A stretch of DNA of 23,665 bases from Treponema sp. (GTDB taxonomy: Bacteria > Spirochaetota > Spirochaetia > Treponematales > Treponemataceae), in NCBI GenBank assembly GCA_016296205.1, contig JAEDJS010000032.1, positions 1-23,665 on the forward strand, read 5' to 3'. Position 1 is the first letter of the stretch. Each line of letters begins with the position of its first letter. The notes under the pieces were generated by a model that made no database searches, had not been told where the DNA came from, and saw only the letters and a program-made list of their open reading frames with translations. Below, piece after piece: positions 1-7,448 of this stretch. Both the position numbers and the translations under genes were made by a program.

Positions 1-85
1 GGAATAATTATTCATAATATATAATTATAACAAACAGTTAACTTTGTTAGCTAAAAACATTTTTCATTAATAAGGAGAAATACAG

Positions 86-802
86 ATGAAAAAGACAATG
101 GCAGTAGTAGTTATGCTCGCAACAGCATTATCTCTCGTAAGTGCAAAAAGTTCAAAAAAATACAGCTTCACAGCTGGTGCACACGCTTTGGCAGGTGTTG
201 GTTTCGGTACATTCGATGCTGATACAGAAAAAACAATTAAAGATAATGCTAATTTATCAAAAGGCATTGGTATTGATGTTGGTGGTGGTGCTTGGATTAA
301 CTTCCCATTGGTACAGGGATTGTGCATTCAGCCAGAAGTAAACTATATGTACAATATGGCTCAGACAAGTTATAAAGATACAACTGCTGGTGTAACAACT
401 GATACAAATACAGTTTATTCATATTCATCAATTGATGTTGCAGCTCTCTTTACATATAAAGTTCAGAGCATTAACTTCCTTCTTGGACCTACAGTATCTT
501 TCCCAATTAGCGATTTTACAGGTAGTACAAAAGGTTCGATAACAGGTGGTTCTCTTTCAAACACAATTGATACAACAAACACAGTAACTATCGATACAAC
601 TGCAACATTCGGTTTCCAGGCTGGTGCTAACACAAACGTACGCTTTGGTCTTGGCCAGATCGTAGCAGGTGCTCGCTTTATGATGGACTTCACACCAATA
701 CAGCACTTCAACAAGAACAGCAATGGTGAAATTACTTCAAAAGATGACCTCTACAAGAGAATGGGTGTTCTCGCAGAAGTTGGTTACCGCTTCGCTCTCT
801 AG
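86..802 (+). CDS. Secreted outer-membrane beta-barrel protein
   Basis: The 238-residue product begins with a signal peptide (Met-Lys-Lys, hydrophobic residues 5-19, likely signal peptidase I cleavage after Ala20). The mature part alternates polar and hydrophobic residues, is rich in Gly, Thr and aromatic residues, and ends in an amphipathic strand (GYRFAL). This is the pattern of a small 8-10 strand outer-membrane barrel. A good Shine-Dalgarno (AAGGAG, 72-77) lies 8 nt before the ATG and fixes the start. A TATAAT at 20-25 could be its -10 box, but the matching -35 would fall outside the window. It is a single-gene unit, ending in a terminator at 877-904. The barrel class is inferred from composition and length; no specific family or transported substrate is recognised. 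The window does not show what lies upstream. Confidence 0.8.
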   Translation: MKKTMAVVVMLATALSLVSAKSSKKYSFTAGAHALAGVGFGTFDADTEKTIKDNANLSKGIGIDVGGGAWINFPLVQGLCIQPEVNYMYNMAQTSYKDTTAGVTTDTNTVYSYSSIDVAALFTYKVQSINFLLGPTVSFPISDFTGSTKGSITGGSLSNTIDTTNTVTIDTTATFGFQAGANTNVRFGLGQIVAGARFMMDFTPIQHFNKNSNGEITSKDDLYKRMGVLAEVGYRFAL

Positions 803-830
803 TCTTAGAAAAAATATTAGTTAAAATAAA

Positions 831-854
831 GCACTGTGCAAAAATGCATAGTGC
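831..854. other. Perfect hairpin before the terminator
   Basis: GCACTGTGCA (831-840) pairs with TGCATAGTGC (845-854) around an AAAA loop, giving ten pairs with one G-T wobble. It has no T-run, so it is not a terminator by itself. It lies in the 3' UTR of the barrel gene, 22 nt before the real terminator, and could protect the mRNA 3' end or mark a small 3' UTR-derived RNA. The structure is visible; the role is inference. Confidence 0.6.
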
Positions 855-876
855 AGACAGTGACTATTACTACATG

Positions 877-904
877 GCCTCCTTGGTATAAGGAGGCTTT
901 TTTT
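877..904 (+). terminator. Intrinsic terminator of the barrel gene
   Basis: GCCTCCTT (877-884) and AAGGAGGC (890-897) form an 8-bp GC-rich stem with a 5-nt loop, followed by seven T residues (898-904). This is a textbook intrinsic terminator on the plus strand. Confidence 0.93.
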
Positions 905-920
905 ATTTATAAACAATGGC

Positions 921-984
921 TGTCATCCTGAACTCCGATTCAGGATCTCTCCCCAAAGAGATTCCGGATCAAGCCCGGAATGAC
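921..984. repeat. Structured intergenic repeat, copy 1 (64 bp)
   Basis: The copy is bounded by TGTCAT and ATGAC, which can pair as an outer stem. Inside lie three small dyads: CCTGAA/TTCAGG (927-944), ATCTCT/AGAGAT (945-962 region) and TTCCGG/CCGGAA (962-980 region). Copy 2 begins exactly 92 bp downstream and differs at only two positions, both in the loop of the third dyad. It is non-coding and has no transposase nearby. It resembles the short palindromic GTCAT...ATGAC repeats seen between genes in several unrelated bacteria. Confidence 0.9.
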
Positions 985-1120
985 GTGATGACCAGGAATG
1001 ACGTCAGCCATGTGTCATCCTGAACTCCGATTCAGGATCTCTCCCCAAAGAGATTCCGGATCAGGTCCGGAATGACATCCCCGGCAATATATCTGGAATG
1101 ACGTGATGACCAGGAATGAC
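977..1120. repeat. 26-bp repeat tail, two identical copies (977-1002, 1095-1120)
   Basis: The 26 bases at 977-1002 recur without change at 1095-1120. Each starts and ends with GGAATGAC and carries GTGATGACCA between. The spacing of 118 bp differs from the 92-bp period of the main copies, so the array probably grew by more than one duplication or slippage event. The second copy follows a decayed third-dyad sequence around 1080-1094. Confidence 0.85.
1013..1076. repeat. Structured intergenic repeat, copy 2 (64 bp)
   Basis: This is a near-identical copy of the element at 921-984, with the same outer TGTCAT/ATGACA ends and the same three internal dyads. The 28-bp spacer between copies (985-1012) carries a truncated repeat tail ending in GGAATGAC. 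The rest of this 300-bp gene-free stretch, up to the purL promoter, is made of repeat tails and AT-rich DNA; I see no ORF or RNA gene in it. Confidence 0.9.
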
Positions 1121-1168
1121 ACACTTGGTGGCAAAAAACGGAATAAGTTTTTAAATATTGCACAATTG

Positions 1169-1197
1169 TTGTATAATTCCCCAAAATCAACTATAAT
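1169..1197 (+). promoter_or_regulatory. purL promoter, leaderless type
   Basis: TTGTAT (1169-1174), a 17-bp spacer and a perfect TATAAT (1192-1197) form a sigma-70-like promoter. The -10 box ends 9 nt before the purL ATG, so transcription should start within about 2-4 nt of the start codon. No Shine-Dalgarno is present. A second TATAAT at 1172-1177 overlaps the -35 box and may be an alternative promoter with a weaker -35 near 1148. Confidence 0.75.
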
Positions 1198-1206
1198 ATT
1201 TTCACT

Positions 1207-4200
1207 ATGATTAGAATCTATGTTGAAAGAAAAAAAGGTTTCCAGAACGAAGCCGCTAGAATTTATTCAGAAATTACTGGCTTTTTGAACATCAAATCTG
1301 TAAAAAGTGTACGATACTTTAACAGATATGATATTGAAAATGTAACAGAGCAGGTTGCCAAATCAGCTGCAACAAGAATTTTCTCTGAACCACAGAGTGA
1401 TTCTGTTATGTTTGATTCCCTGGAGCTTCCGGAAGGTTGGACTCAAATTGTTTGGGAATATTTGCCGGGCCAGTACGACCAGCGTGCAGACAGTGCAGAA
1501 CAGTGTCTTTCTCTTTTGCGTGCGGGGCTTGCTTCAACTGTACAGGTTGGAACAGAAAAACCTGCAGTTCGCTGTGCAAAAATTGTAATGCTGGAAGGAA
1601 ATCCTTCTTTAGACGATATCAAATCAATCCAAAAATATCTTGTTAACCCTGTAGACAGCCGTTTAACAGGAACAGAAATCCCGGAAACTTTAAAGATGAA
1701 AGTAGAAGATCCTGCAGATATTCCAACTGTAGAAGGCTTTAACAATCTTGGTCAAGATGAACTTGAAGCTTACCGTCAGAAACTGGGACTGGCTATGGAT
1801 ATTGCGGATGTTAAGTTCATGCAGGACTATTTTAAATCTATCAACAGAGATCCAACATTTACAGAAATTCGTGTATTGGACACTTACTGGTCTGATCACT
1901 GCCGCCACACAACATTCCTTACTCAACTTAATGAAGTAAAAATAGAAGACGGTCCATACGCAGAAATTTTCAAAAAATCACTGGAAAACTACAAAGCAAT
2001 CCGTACAGAACTTTATGCAGACCGCAAAGACAAACCAGTTACACTTATGGACATGGCTTGTATTGGTGCAAAGTATCTTAAAAAACACGGAAAACTTGAT
2101 GATATTGAATTAAGTGAAGAAATCAACGCATGTTCTATCTATATTGATGTAAATTACACAGATGGAAATAAAGAACGCTGGCTGCTTCAGTTTAAAAACG
2201 AAACTCACAATCACCCTACAGAAATTGAACCATTTGGTGGGGCTGCAACTTGTATTGGTGGTGCTATCCGTGATCCTCTTTCCGGACGTTCATGGGTTTA
2301 CCAGGCATTGCGGGTAACTGGTGCCGGTGATCCAACTGTTCCAGTAGAACAGACAATGCAGGGAAAGCTTCCTCAGATGAAGCTTACTCGTGAAGCCGCT
2401 CAGGGATTCTCTTCTTACGGAAATCAGATTGGTCTTACAACTGGTCAGGTTGCAGAAATCTATCATCCTGGATTCCTTGCAAAACGAATGGAACTTGGTG
2501 CTGTTATTGCCGCTGCTCCTTGTGATCAGGTTATGCGTGAAGTCCCAGAAAAAGGTGATGTTGTTATCCTTCTTGGTGGTGGTACTGGCCGTGATGGTAT
2601 TGGTGGTGCTACAGGTTCTTCAAAAGTTCACACAGAAAAATCAGTTACTACAGCTGCAGCAGAAGTTCAGAAAGGTAATGCAGTTGAAGAAAGAAAAATC
2701 CAGCGTTTGTTCCGCAATAAAGATGTATGCCGCATGATCCGCCGTTCCAATGACTTTGGTGCAGGTGGAGTTAGTGTTGCAGTTGGAGAACTTGCTCCTG
2801 GTCTTGATATCAACCTTGATGCTGTTCCAAAAAAGTATGAAGGTCTTGACGGAACTGAACTTGCAATCAGTGAAAGCCAGGAAAGAATGGCTTGTGTTGT
2901 TAGAGCAAGTGACAAAGATAAATTTATCAAGGCTTGTAATGAAGAAAACCTTAACGCTGTTGTTGTTGCAACTGTTACAGATACAGACAAGCTTGTAATG
3001 CACTGGCGGGGAAAAACAATTGTAGAATTAGACAGAAGCTTCCTTGATGCTGCAGGTGCAACTCATTATGCAACAGCTTCTATTGAAAGTCCTGCAAGTC
3101 CAATGGAAAGTCCACTTGTTAAACCTCTGGAAAATGTTTCTAAGGCTCTGGGTGATGTGAATAATCCTAACCTGGAAGAAGCATGGTACGCAAACATGGA
3201 GGATTTGGCTAACTGTTCACAGCGGGGTCTTCAGGAACGTTTTGACGGTTCAATTGGTTCCTCTTCTGTATTGTTCCCCTTTGGCGGAAAATATCAGGGG
3301 ACTCCAGAAGCTGGTATGGCTGCAAAGATTCCAGTTGTTAGCCCAAAAGAAACAACAACAGTAAGCCTTATGACTTTTGGTTACGATCCAAGAGTTGCCC
3401 AGTGGTCTCCATGGCATGGTGCTCAGACTGCAGTACTTTCATCACTGGCAAAAATTGTTTGTCTTGGTGGTGATCCTCAGAAGAGTCGCCTTACTTTCCA
3501 GGAATTTTTTGGTCGTGCAGTAAGCGAAAAAACATGGGGTTATCCAGCAGCTGCTTTGCTTGGTTCAATTGATGCTCAGGTTGCAATGGGTACTGGTTCA
3601 ATTGGCGGTAAAGACAGTATGAGTGGAACTTTTGAAAACATTTCTGTTCCACACACATTGGTTAGCTTTGCAGTAAACACAGAAGATGTAAACAACGTAA
3701 CAAGTGGTGCTTTTAAGAAGGCTGGCAGTGGTGTTTACATTGTTCAGGTTCCATATTCAAAAGAACTTGCACCTGACTGGGAAACATTTAAAGAAAATTC
3801 AACTGTACTCTATAACCTTAACAAGAACGGAAAAATTTCTGCTATGTATCCAGTTGTTGCCGGTGGTATTGCAGAAGCAGTTACAAAGATGGCAATGGGT
3901 AACAGAATCGGTGTTGAACTTGATGACATTCCTATTAGTGCAACAGCAGTTAAGTTGAATAAAGAAGCAGGAATTGAAGATTTGTTCACTCCATTGTACG
4001 GTTCAATTATTGTAGAAAGTGATGTAGATCTTGAATCAGAAAAATTTGCAGCGGGAACAGCTTCTAGAATCGGTACAACAATTGCAGAACCAAAAATCCT
4101 TGTTGCCGAAAACGAAATTGATCTTGTTGATTTGGAAAACGCATGGGAATCAAAACTCAACAAAGTATTCCCACATGTAAGCGGTGCTGAACTTCAGAAA

Positions 4201-5133
4201 CCACTTCCGGAATTTGCTCTTAAAGCAGATGCAAGTGTAGAAGAAGCCCGCAAAACATTTACTGCAAAAACTGGAACTGCAAAACCACGTGTAATTATTC
4301 CAGTATTCCCGGGAACAAACTGTGAATACGATATGGCTCGTGCCTTTAATCTTGCCGGAGCAGAAACAAAGATTCTGGTATTCAAAAACAGAACTCCATC
4401 TGATCTGGAACAGTCTCTGGAAGCATTCAGAAATGAAATTGATAAGGCAAACATTCTTGCTCTTGCTGGTGGTTTTAGTAGTGGTGACGAACCAGACGGA
4501 TCTGGAAAATATATTGCCAATGTTTTGCGTGAAAGCAAAATTGCAGACAGCGTAATGAATCTTCTTTACAAACGTGACGGTCTTGCTCTTGGTATTTGTA
4601 ACGGTTTCCAGGCATTGATTAAAACTGGTCTTGTTCCTTATGGTGAAATCCGCAATCCAAGTGAAGAAATGCCAACTCTTACATTTAACAAGATTGGACG
4701 CCATATTTCACGATTTGTGCGCACTAGACTTGTAACTGCAAAAACACCTTGGGCAATGGATTCAACTGTTCTTGATCCACGCAATCATCTTATTGCAGTA
4801 AGTCATGGTGAAGGTAGAATCTACATTAGTGATGAGCTTGCTGCAGATTTGTTTGCTAAGGGACAGGTGTTTACTCAGTATGTAGACATGAATGGTGTTC
4901 CTTCGATTGTTGAACCAGACAATCCAAACGGATCACTTTATGCTATCGAAGGTTTGATTAGCCCAGATGGTCGTGTTCTTGGAAAAATGGGTCACAGTGA
5001 ACGTACTGTTGGTGATGGTAAAAATGGATATGCAAAAGACTTGGCAAAGAACGTTGCATTCAATCCAGAAAATAATACTTTGGACAACTCATGTGAAAAT
5101 ATTTTCCGTGCAGGTGTTTCATACTTTAACTGA
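1207..5133 (+). CDS. purL: Phosphoribosylformylglycinamidine synthase (FGAM synthase, single-chain)
   Basis: Fourth step of de novo purine synthesis: ATP- and glutamine-dependent conversion of FGAR to FGAM in the cytoplasm. At 1308 residues it is the long form, with the synthetase and glutaminase fused. Visible in order are the N-terminal FGAM domain, the linker with SDHCRHTTF, the ATP/FGAR-binding motif HNHPTEIEPFGGAATCIGG, a second AIRS-like half (GGKDSMSGTFEN) and a class I glutaminase domain from about residue 1030. In the glutaminase the nucleophile is Cys1131 (GICNGFQ), with His1263 and Glu1265 (GHSER) completing the triad. The short N-terminus and overall pattern resemble the clade II-type enzymes of Clostridia and Treponema rather than the E. 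coli enzyme. It has no Shine-Dalgarno; the promoter abuts the ATG. It heads a probable four-gene operon with only 17 nt to the next gene. Confidence 0.97.
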   Translation: MIRIYVERKKGFQNEAARIYSEITGFLNIKSVKSVRYFNRYDIENVTEQVAKSAATRIFSEPQSDSVMFDSLELPEGWTQIVWEYLPGQYDQRADSAEQCLSLLRAGLASTVQVGTEKPAVRCAKIVMLEGNPSLDDIKSIQKYLVNPVDSRLTGTEIPETLKMKVEDPADIPTVEGFNNLGQDELEAYRQKLGLAMDIADVKFMQDYFKSINRDPTFTEIRVLDTYWSDHCRHTTFLTQLNEVKIEDGPYAEIFKKSLENYKAIRTELYADRKDKPVTLMDMACIGAKYLKKHGKLDDIELSEEINACSIYIDVNYTDGNKERWLLQFKNETHNHPTEIEPFGGAATCIGGAIRDPLSGRSWVYQALRVTGAGDPTVPVEQTMQGKLPQMKLTREAAQGFSSYGNQIGLTTGQVAEIYHPGFLAKRMELGAVIAAAPCDQVMREVPEKGDVVILLGGGTGRDGIGGATGSSKVHTEKSVTTAAAEVQKGNAVEERKIQRLFRNKDVCRMIRRSNDFGAGGVSVAVGELAPGLDINLDAVPKKYEGLDGTELAISESQERMACVVRASDKDKFIKACNEENLNAVVVATVTDTDKLVMHWRGKTIVELDRSFLDAAGATHYATASIESPASPMESPLVKPLENVSKALGDVNNPNLEEAWYANMEDLANCSQRGLQERFDGSIGSSSVLFPFGGKYQGTPEAGMAAKIPVVSPKETTTVSLMTFGYDPRVAQWSPWHGAQTAVLSSLAKIVCLGGDPQKSRLTFQEFFGRAVSEKTWGYPAAALLGSIDAQVAMGTGSIGGKDSMSGTFENISVPHTLVSFAVNTEDVNNVTSGAFKKAGSGVYIVQVPYSKELAPDWETFKENSTVLYNLNKNGKISAMYPVVAGGIAEAVTKMAMGNRIGVELDDIPISATAVKLNKEAGIEDLFTPLYGSIIVESDVDLESEKFAAGTASRIGTTIAEPKILVAENEIDLVDLENAWESKLNKVFPHVSGAELQKPLPEFALKADASVEEARKTFTAKTGTAKPRVIIPVFPGTNCEYDMARAFNLAGAETKILVFKNRTPSDLEQSLEAFRNEIDKANILALAGGFSSGDEPDGSGKYIANVLRESKIADSVMNLLYKRDGLALGICNGFQALIKTGLVPYGEIRNPSEEMPTLTFNKIGRHISRFVRTRLVTAKTPWAMDSTVLDPRNHLIAVSHGEGRIYISDELAADLFAKGQVFTQYVDMNGVPSIVEPDNPNGSLYAIEGLISPDGRVLGKMGHSERTVGDGKNGYAKDLAKNVAFNPENNTLDNSCENIFRAGVSYFN

Positions 5134-5150
5134 TTTTTGGAGGAATTAGG

Positions 5151-6161
5151 ATGAAAAAATTAGTTTTGGCAGTTGCTGTAATTGCTGCTGCATTAACACT
5201 TTCGGGATGTGCAAAAAAATACACACCTTGGGAAAATACTCTGGAAGATGCAAAAACAATCGCATCAAAAGAAGGAAAAAATTTGTTTGTTGTTTTCAGC
5301 GGAAGAGGCTGGGACGGAATGAGTGATGCATTCTTTAACAATGTTGCATCAACAGAAAAATTCCAGAATGAAGTTGGTCAGAAATATATTCTCGTTGATT
5401 ATGATCTTTCTATGGATACAAGAAATGCAGTAAGTATTGATCCAAAAACTGCAACTTCTGCAGAAAAGAAAGCATATAGCCAAGCTCTTAAGGTGTACGA
5501 AAAACAGGTGGCAGATACTTCTAAATATGGTGTAAAAAGTTATCCTGAATTTTATCTGCTTTCTTCTGAAGGATATGTTTTGAGTGCATTTGTATTCAAC
5601 GATAATATTGCAGATCCAGAACTGTTCTTTGAAGAATTCAAACGTTATGATGAAACTGCAGACGTTATGAAAAATCTTCTTACAGATATTAAGGTTTCAA
5701 GCGGTAAAGAAAAGGCAGCAGCAATTGATACTTTCTACAACGCAACAGAAACTCGTTTCCGCAATGTAATTTCAAATCTGGCAGAAGACTACATTTCTTT
5801 GGACAAGAAAAATGAACTGGGAAAAACAGGCTTTTACGAAAATGAACTTCTCTTCAAGAAAGCAATGGAAACTTTGTACAATGGTGATTATTCAAAAGCT
5901 CTTAAAATGTTTACTGATGGAACAGGCTGCAAAAATCTTACTGACGAAGAAAAAGATCAGAATCTTGTTAATGCAGTAACACTTATGCTCCAGGACGAAT
6001 CACTTTCTCTTGAAGAGCAGGTTAAAATGCTTGAAGATGTTGTAGAAAAAAATCCAGACAGCAGATACGCAGAAGACTTTGTTAAAACTATTAACCGTTC
6101 AAAAGAATATTTGAAGGCAATGGCTGCAATGAACTCAGCAGAAGCAGAGGGAGAAAATTAA
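5151..6161 (+). CDS. Thioredoxin-fold lipoprotein lacking active-site cysteines
   Basis: The 336-residue product has a lipoprotein signal with lipobox LSGC (Cys20), so it should be anchored in an envelope membrane. Residues 28-150 look like a thioredoxin_7-type domain: a beta strand (NLFVVFSG, 44-51), the position where WCxxC normally sits, then SYPEFYLLSSEG (130-141) with the cis-proline at Pro132. Where the family has Cys-x-x-Cys, this protein has Trp54-Asp55-Gly-Met-Ser58, so it cannot act as a dithiol oxidoreductase. The C-terminal half is helical and resembles TPR repeats (about 230-320), suggesting binding to a partner. The Shine-Dalgarno GGAGG (5139-5143) supports the ATG. It lies between purL and corC-like genes, with no gap to the latter. 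The fold call is from motif pattern; the function is unknown. Confidence 0.8.
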   Translation: MKKLVLAVAVIAAALTLSGCAKKYTPWENTLEDAKTIASKEGKNLFVVFSGRGWDGMSDAFFNNVASTEKFQNEVGQKYILVDYDLSMDTRNAVSIDPKTATSAEKKAYSQALKVYEKQVADTSKYGVKSYPEFYLLSSEGYVLSAFVFNDNIADPELFFEEFKRYDETADVMKNLLTDIKVSSGKEKAAAIDTFYNATETRFRNVISNLAEDYISLDKKNELGKTGFYENELLFKKAMETLYNGDYSKALKMFTDGTGCKNLTDEEKDQNLVNAVTLMLQDESLSLEEQVKMLEDVVEKNPDSRYAEDFVKTINRSKEYLKAMAAMNSAEAEGEN

Positions 6162-7448
6162 TTGGGGCCCGGTGAATCCCAAACTGGTAGTTCGATTTGG
6201 GGACTTGTTGCAGTTGCGGCAGTCCTCATAATACTCTCTATGATATTTTCCGCAAGTGAAAGCGCTTTCCTTAGTGTAAATAAACTGAGGGTGCGTTTTT
6301 TGCGGAATCAGAAAAATAAAAAAGCCGCCAGAGTATGGAAGCTTCTAAAAGACCGTGAGCGGCTTATAAATACACTTCTTGTTGGCAATAACATAGTTAA
6401 TATTGCTATTTCTTCCATAATCACAATTATTTCTCTTAAATTATTTGGCAGTGGTGCAGTTGGTGTGGCAACTTTTATTGCTACAACTTTGCTTTTAATT
6501 TTTGGTGAAATTTCTCCAAAGATTTTCGCAACCCGCCACCCAGAACCAATTGCCTTCTTCTTTAGTTGTTTTATTCTTGTGCTGGAATTTGTTCTTACTC
6601 CTTTTGTTTTTATTTTTACAGGAATTTCAAATTTGGTACTTAAGATTTTTGGAATCAATTTAAAAGGCGAACAGAAAACTTTTTCCGAAGAAGAAATCAA
6701 AACTTTTATTGATATGGGAACGGAAGAAGGTCTTCTTGAAAATAACGAAAAGAAAATGATGCACAGGGTTTTTAAATTTACAGACCTGGAAGCAAAAGAT
6801 ATTATGATTCCCCGGAAAGATATAGTGGCGGTTTCTGTTGATGATTCACTTGAACAGGTTTTAAAAACTGCCCGCACAAACAGATTAAGCCGTCTTCCGG
6901 TTTTTAAAAACAGTATTGATAATATTGTTGGAATTTTATATGTAAAAGATCTGGTTAAAATTTATGGCCAGGAAGATTTTGATTCATTTAAATTGAATGA
7001 TGTTATGCGTCCTCCGCTATTTATTCTTGAAACAAAAAAAATGAGTTCAATTCAACAGATGCTTCGGGAAAATCATCAGGGGATGGCAATTGTAATTGAT
7101 GAATATTCGGGCACCAGTGGAATTCTTACTGCAGAAAATATTAGTCAGGAAATTTTTGGACCATTGGAAACTGTATATGAACTTGAAGCAAAAACCAGTG
7201 ACATAAAATTTGATCAGGACGGAAAGTCTATAATCGGCGGGCAAACAAGACTTGTTGATTTAAACGAAATCCTTAGAACAAAGTTGAACAGTAATCATTG
7301 CGAAACAATCGGCGGTTATATTAGTGAAGTTCTGGGACGTATTCCTCAAAATAAAGATTTTATAGAAGCAGAAAATTATATTTTTACAGTCCAGAAAATG
7401 GATGATAAAAGAGTTGCGGAAGTAAAAATCAAGGCGGCAGATTTATGA
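6162..7448 (+). CDS. CNNM/CBS-domain membrane protein, CorC/HlyC (TlyC) family, first paralogue
   Basis: The 428-residue product has the standard three-part layout. Residues 1-185 form a CNNM (DUF21) transmembrane domain with several hydrophobic segments and the SASESAFLSVNK motif. Residues about 200-325 hold a CBS pair (IMIPRKDIVAVSVDDSLEQ for the first; VIDEYSGTSGILT for the second). Residues about 345-428 form the CorC/HlyC transporter-associated domain. Family members are linked to Mg2+ or Co2+ efflux and resistance, and some were described as haemolysins; here transport is a family inference. The start is TTG at 6162, immediately after the upstream TAA, with AGGGAG at 6148-6153. The stop overlaps the ATG of the second paralogue (ATGA), so the two are probably translationally coupled. 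Confidence 0.93.
   Translation: MGPGESQTGSSIWGLVAVAAVLIILSMIFSASESAFLSVNKLRVRFLRNQKNKKAARVWKLLKDRERLINTLLVGNNIVNIAISSIITIISLKLFGSGAVGVATFIATTLLLIFGEISPKIFATRHPEPIAFFFSCFILVLEFVLTPFVFIFTGISNLVLKIFGINLKGEQKTFSEEEIKTFIDMGTEEGLLENNEKKMMHRVFKFTDLEAKDIMIPRKDIVAVSVDDSLEQVLKTARTNRLSRLPVFKNSIDNIVGILYVKDLVKIYGQEDFDSFKLNDVMRPPLFILETKKMSSIQQMLRENHQGMAIVIDEYSGTSGILTAENISQEIFGPLETVYELEAKTSDIKFDQDGKSIIGGQTRLVDLNEILRTKLNSNHCETIGGYISEVLGRIPQNKDFIEAENYIFTVQKMDDKRVAEVKIKAADL

Noticed and set aside
921..1120. Possible CRISPR array, because of regular 92-bp spacing
   Set aside because: The repeats are 64 bp with internal dyads, only two copies lie on each side, the spacers carry repeat fragments, and no cas gene is present.
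1080..1206. Purine riboswitch or leader upstream of purL
   Set aside because: The promoter lies directly against the start codon, so there is no leader RNA to fold, and no purine-riboswitch-like core is visible.
4150..4704. A 184-residue open frame on the minus strand inside purL
   Set aside because: It lies wholly within the conserved glutaminase domain of purL in the antisense direction, is rich in Cys, Phe and Thr as expected of a shadow frame, and has no ribosome-binding site.
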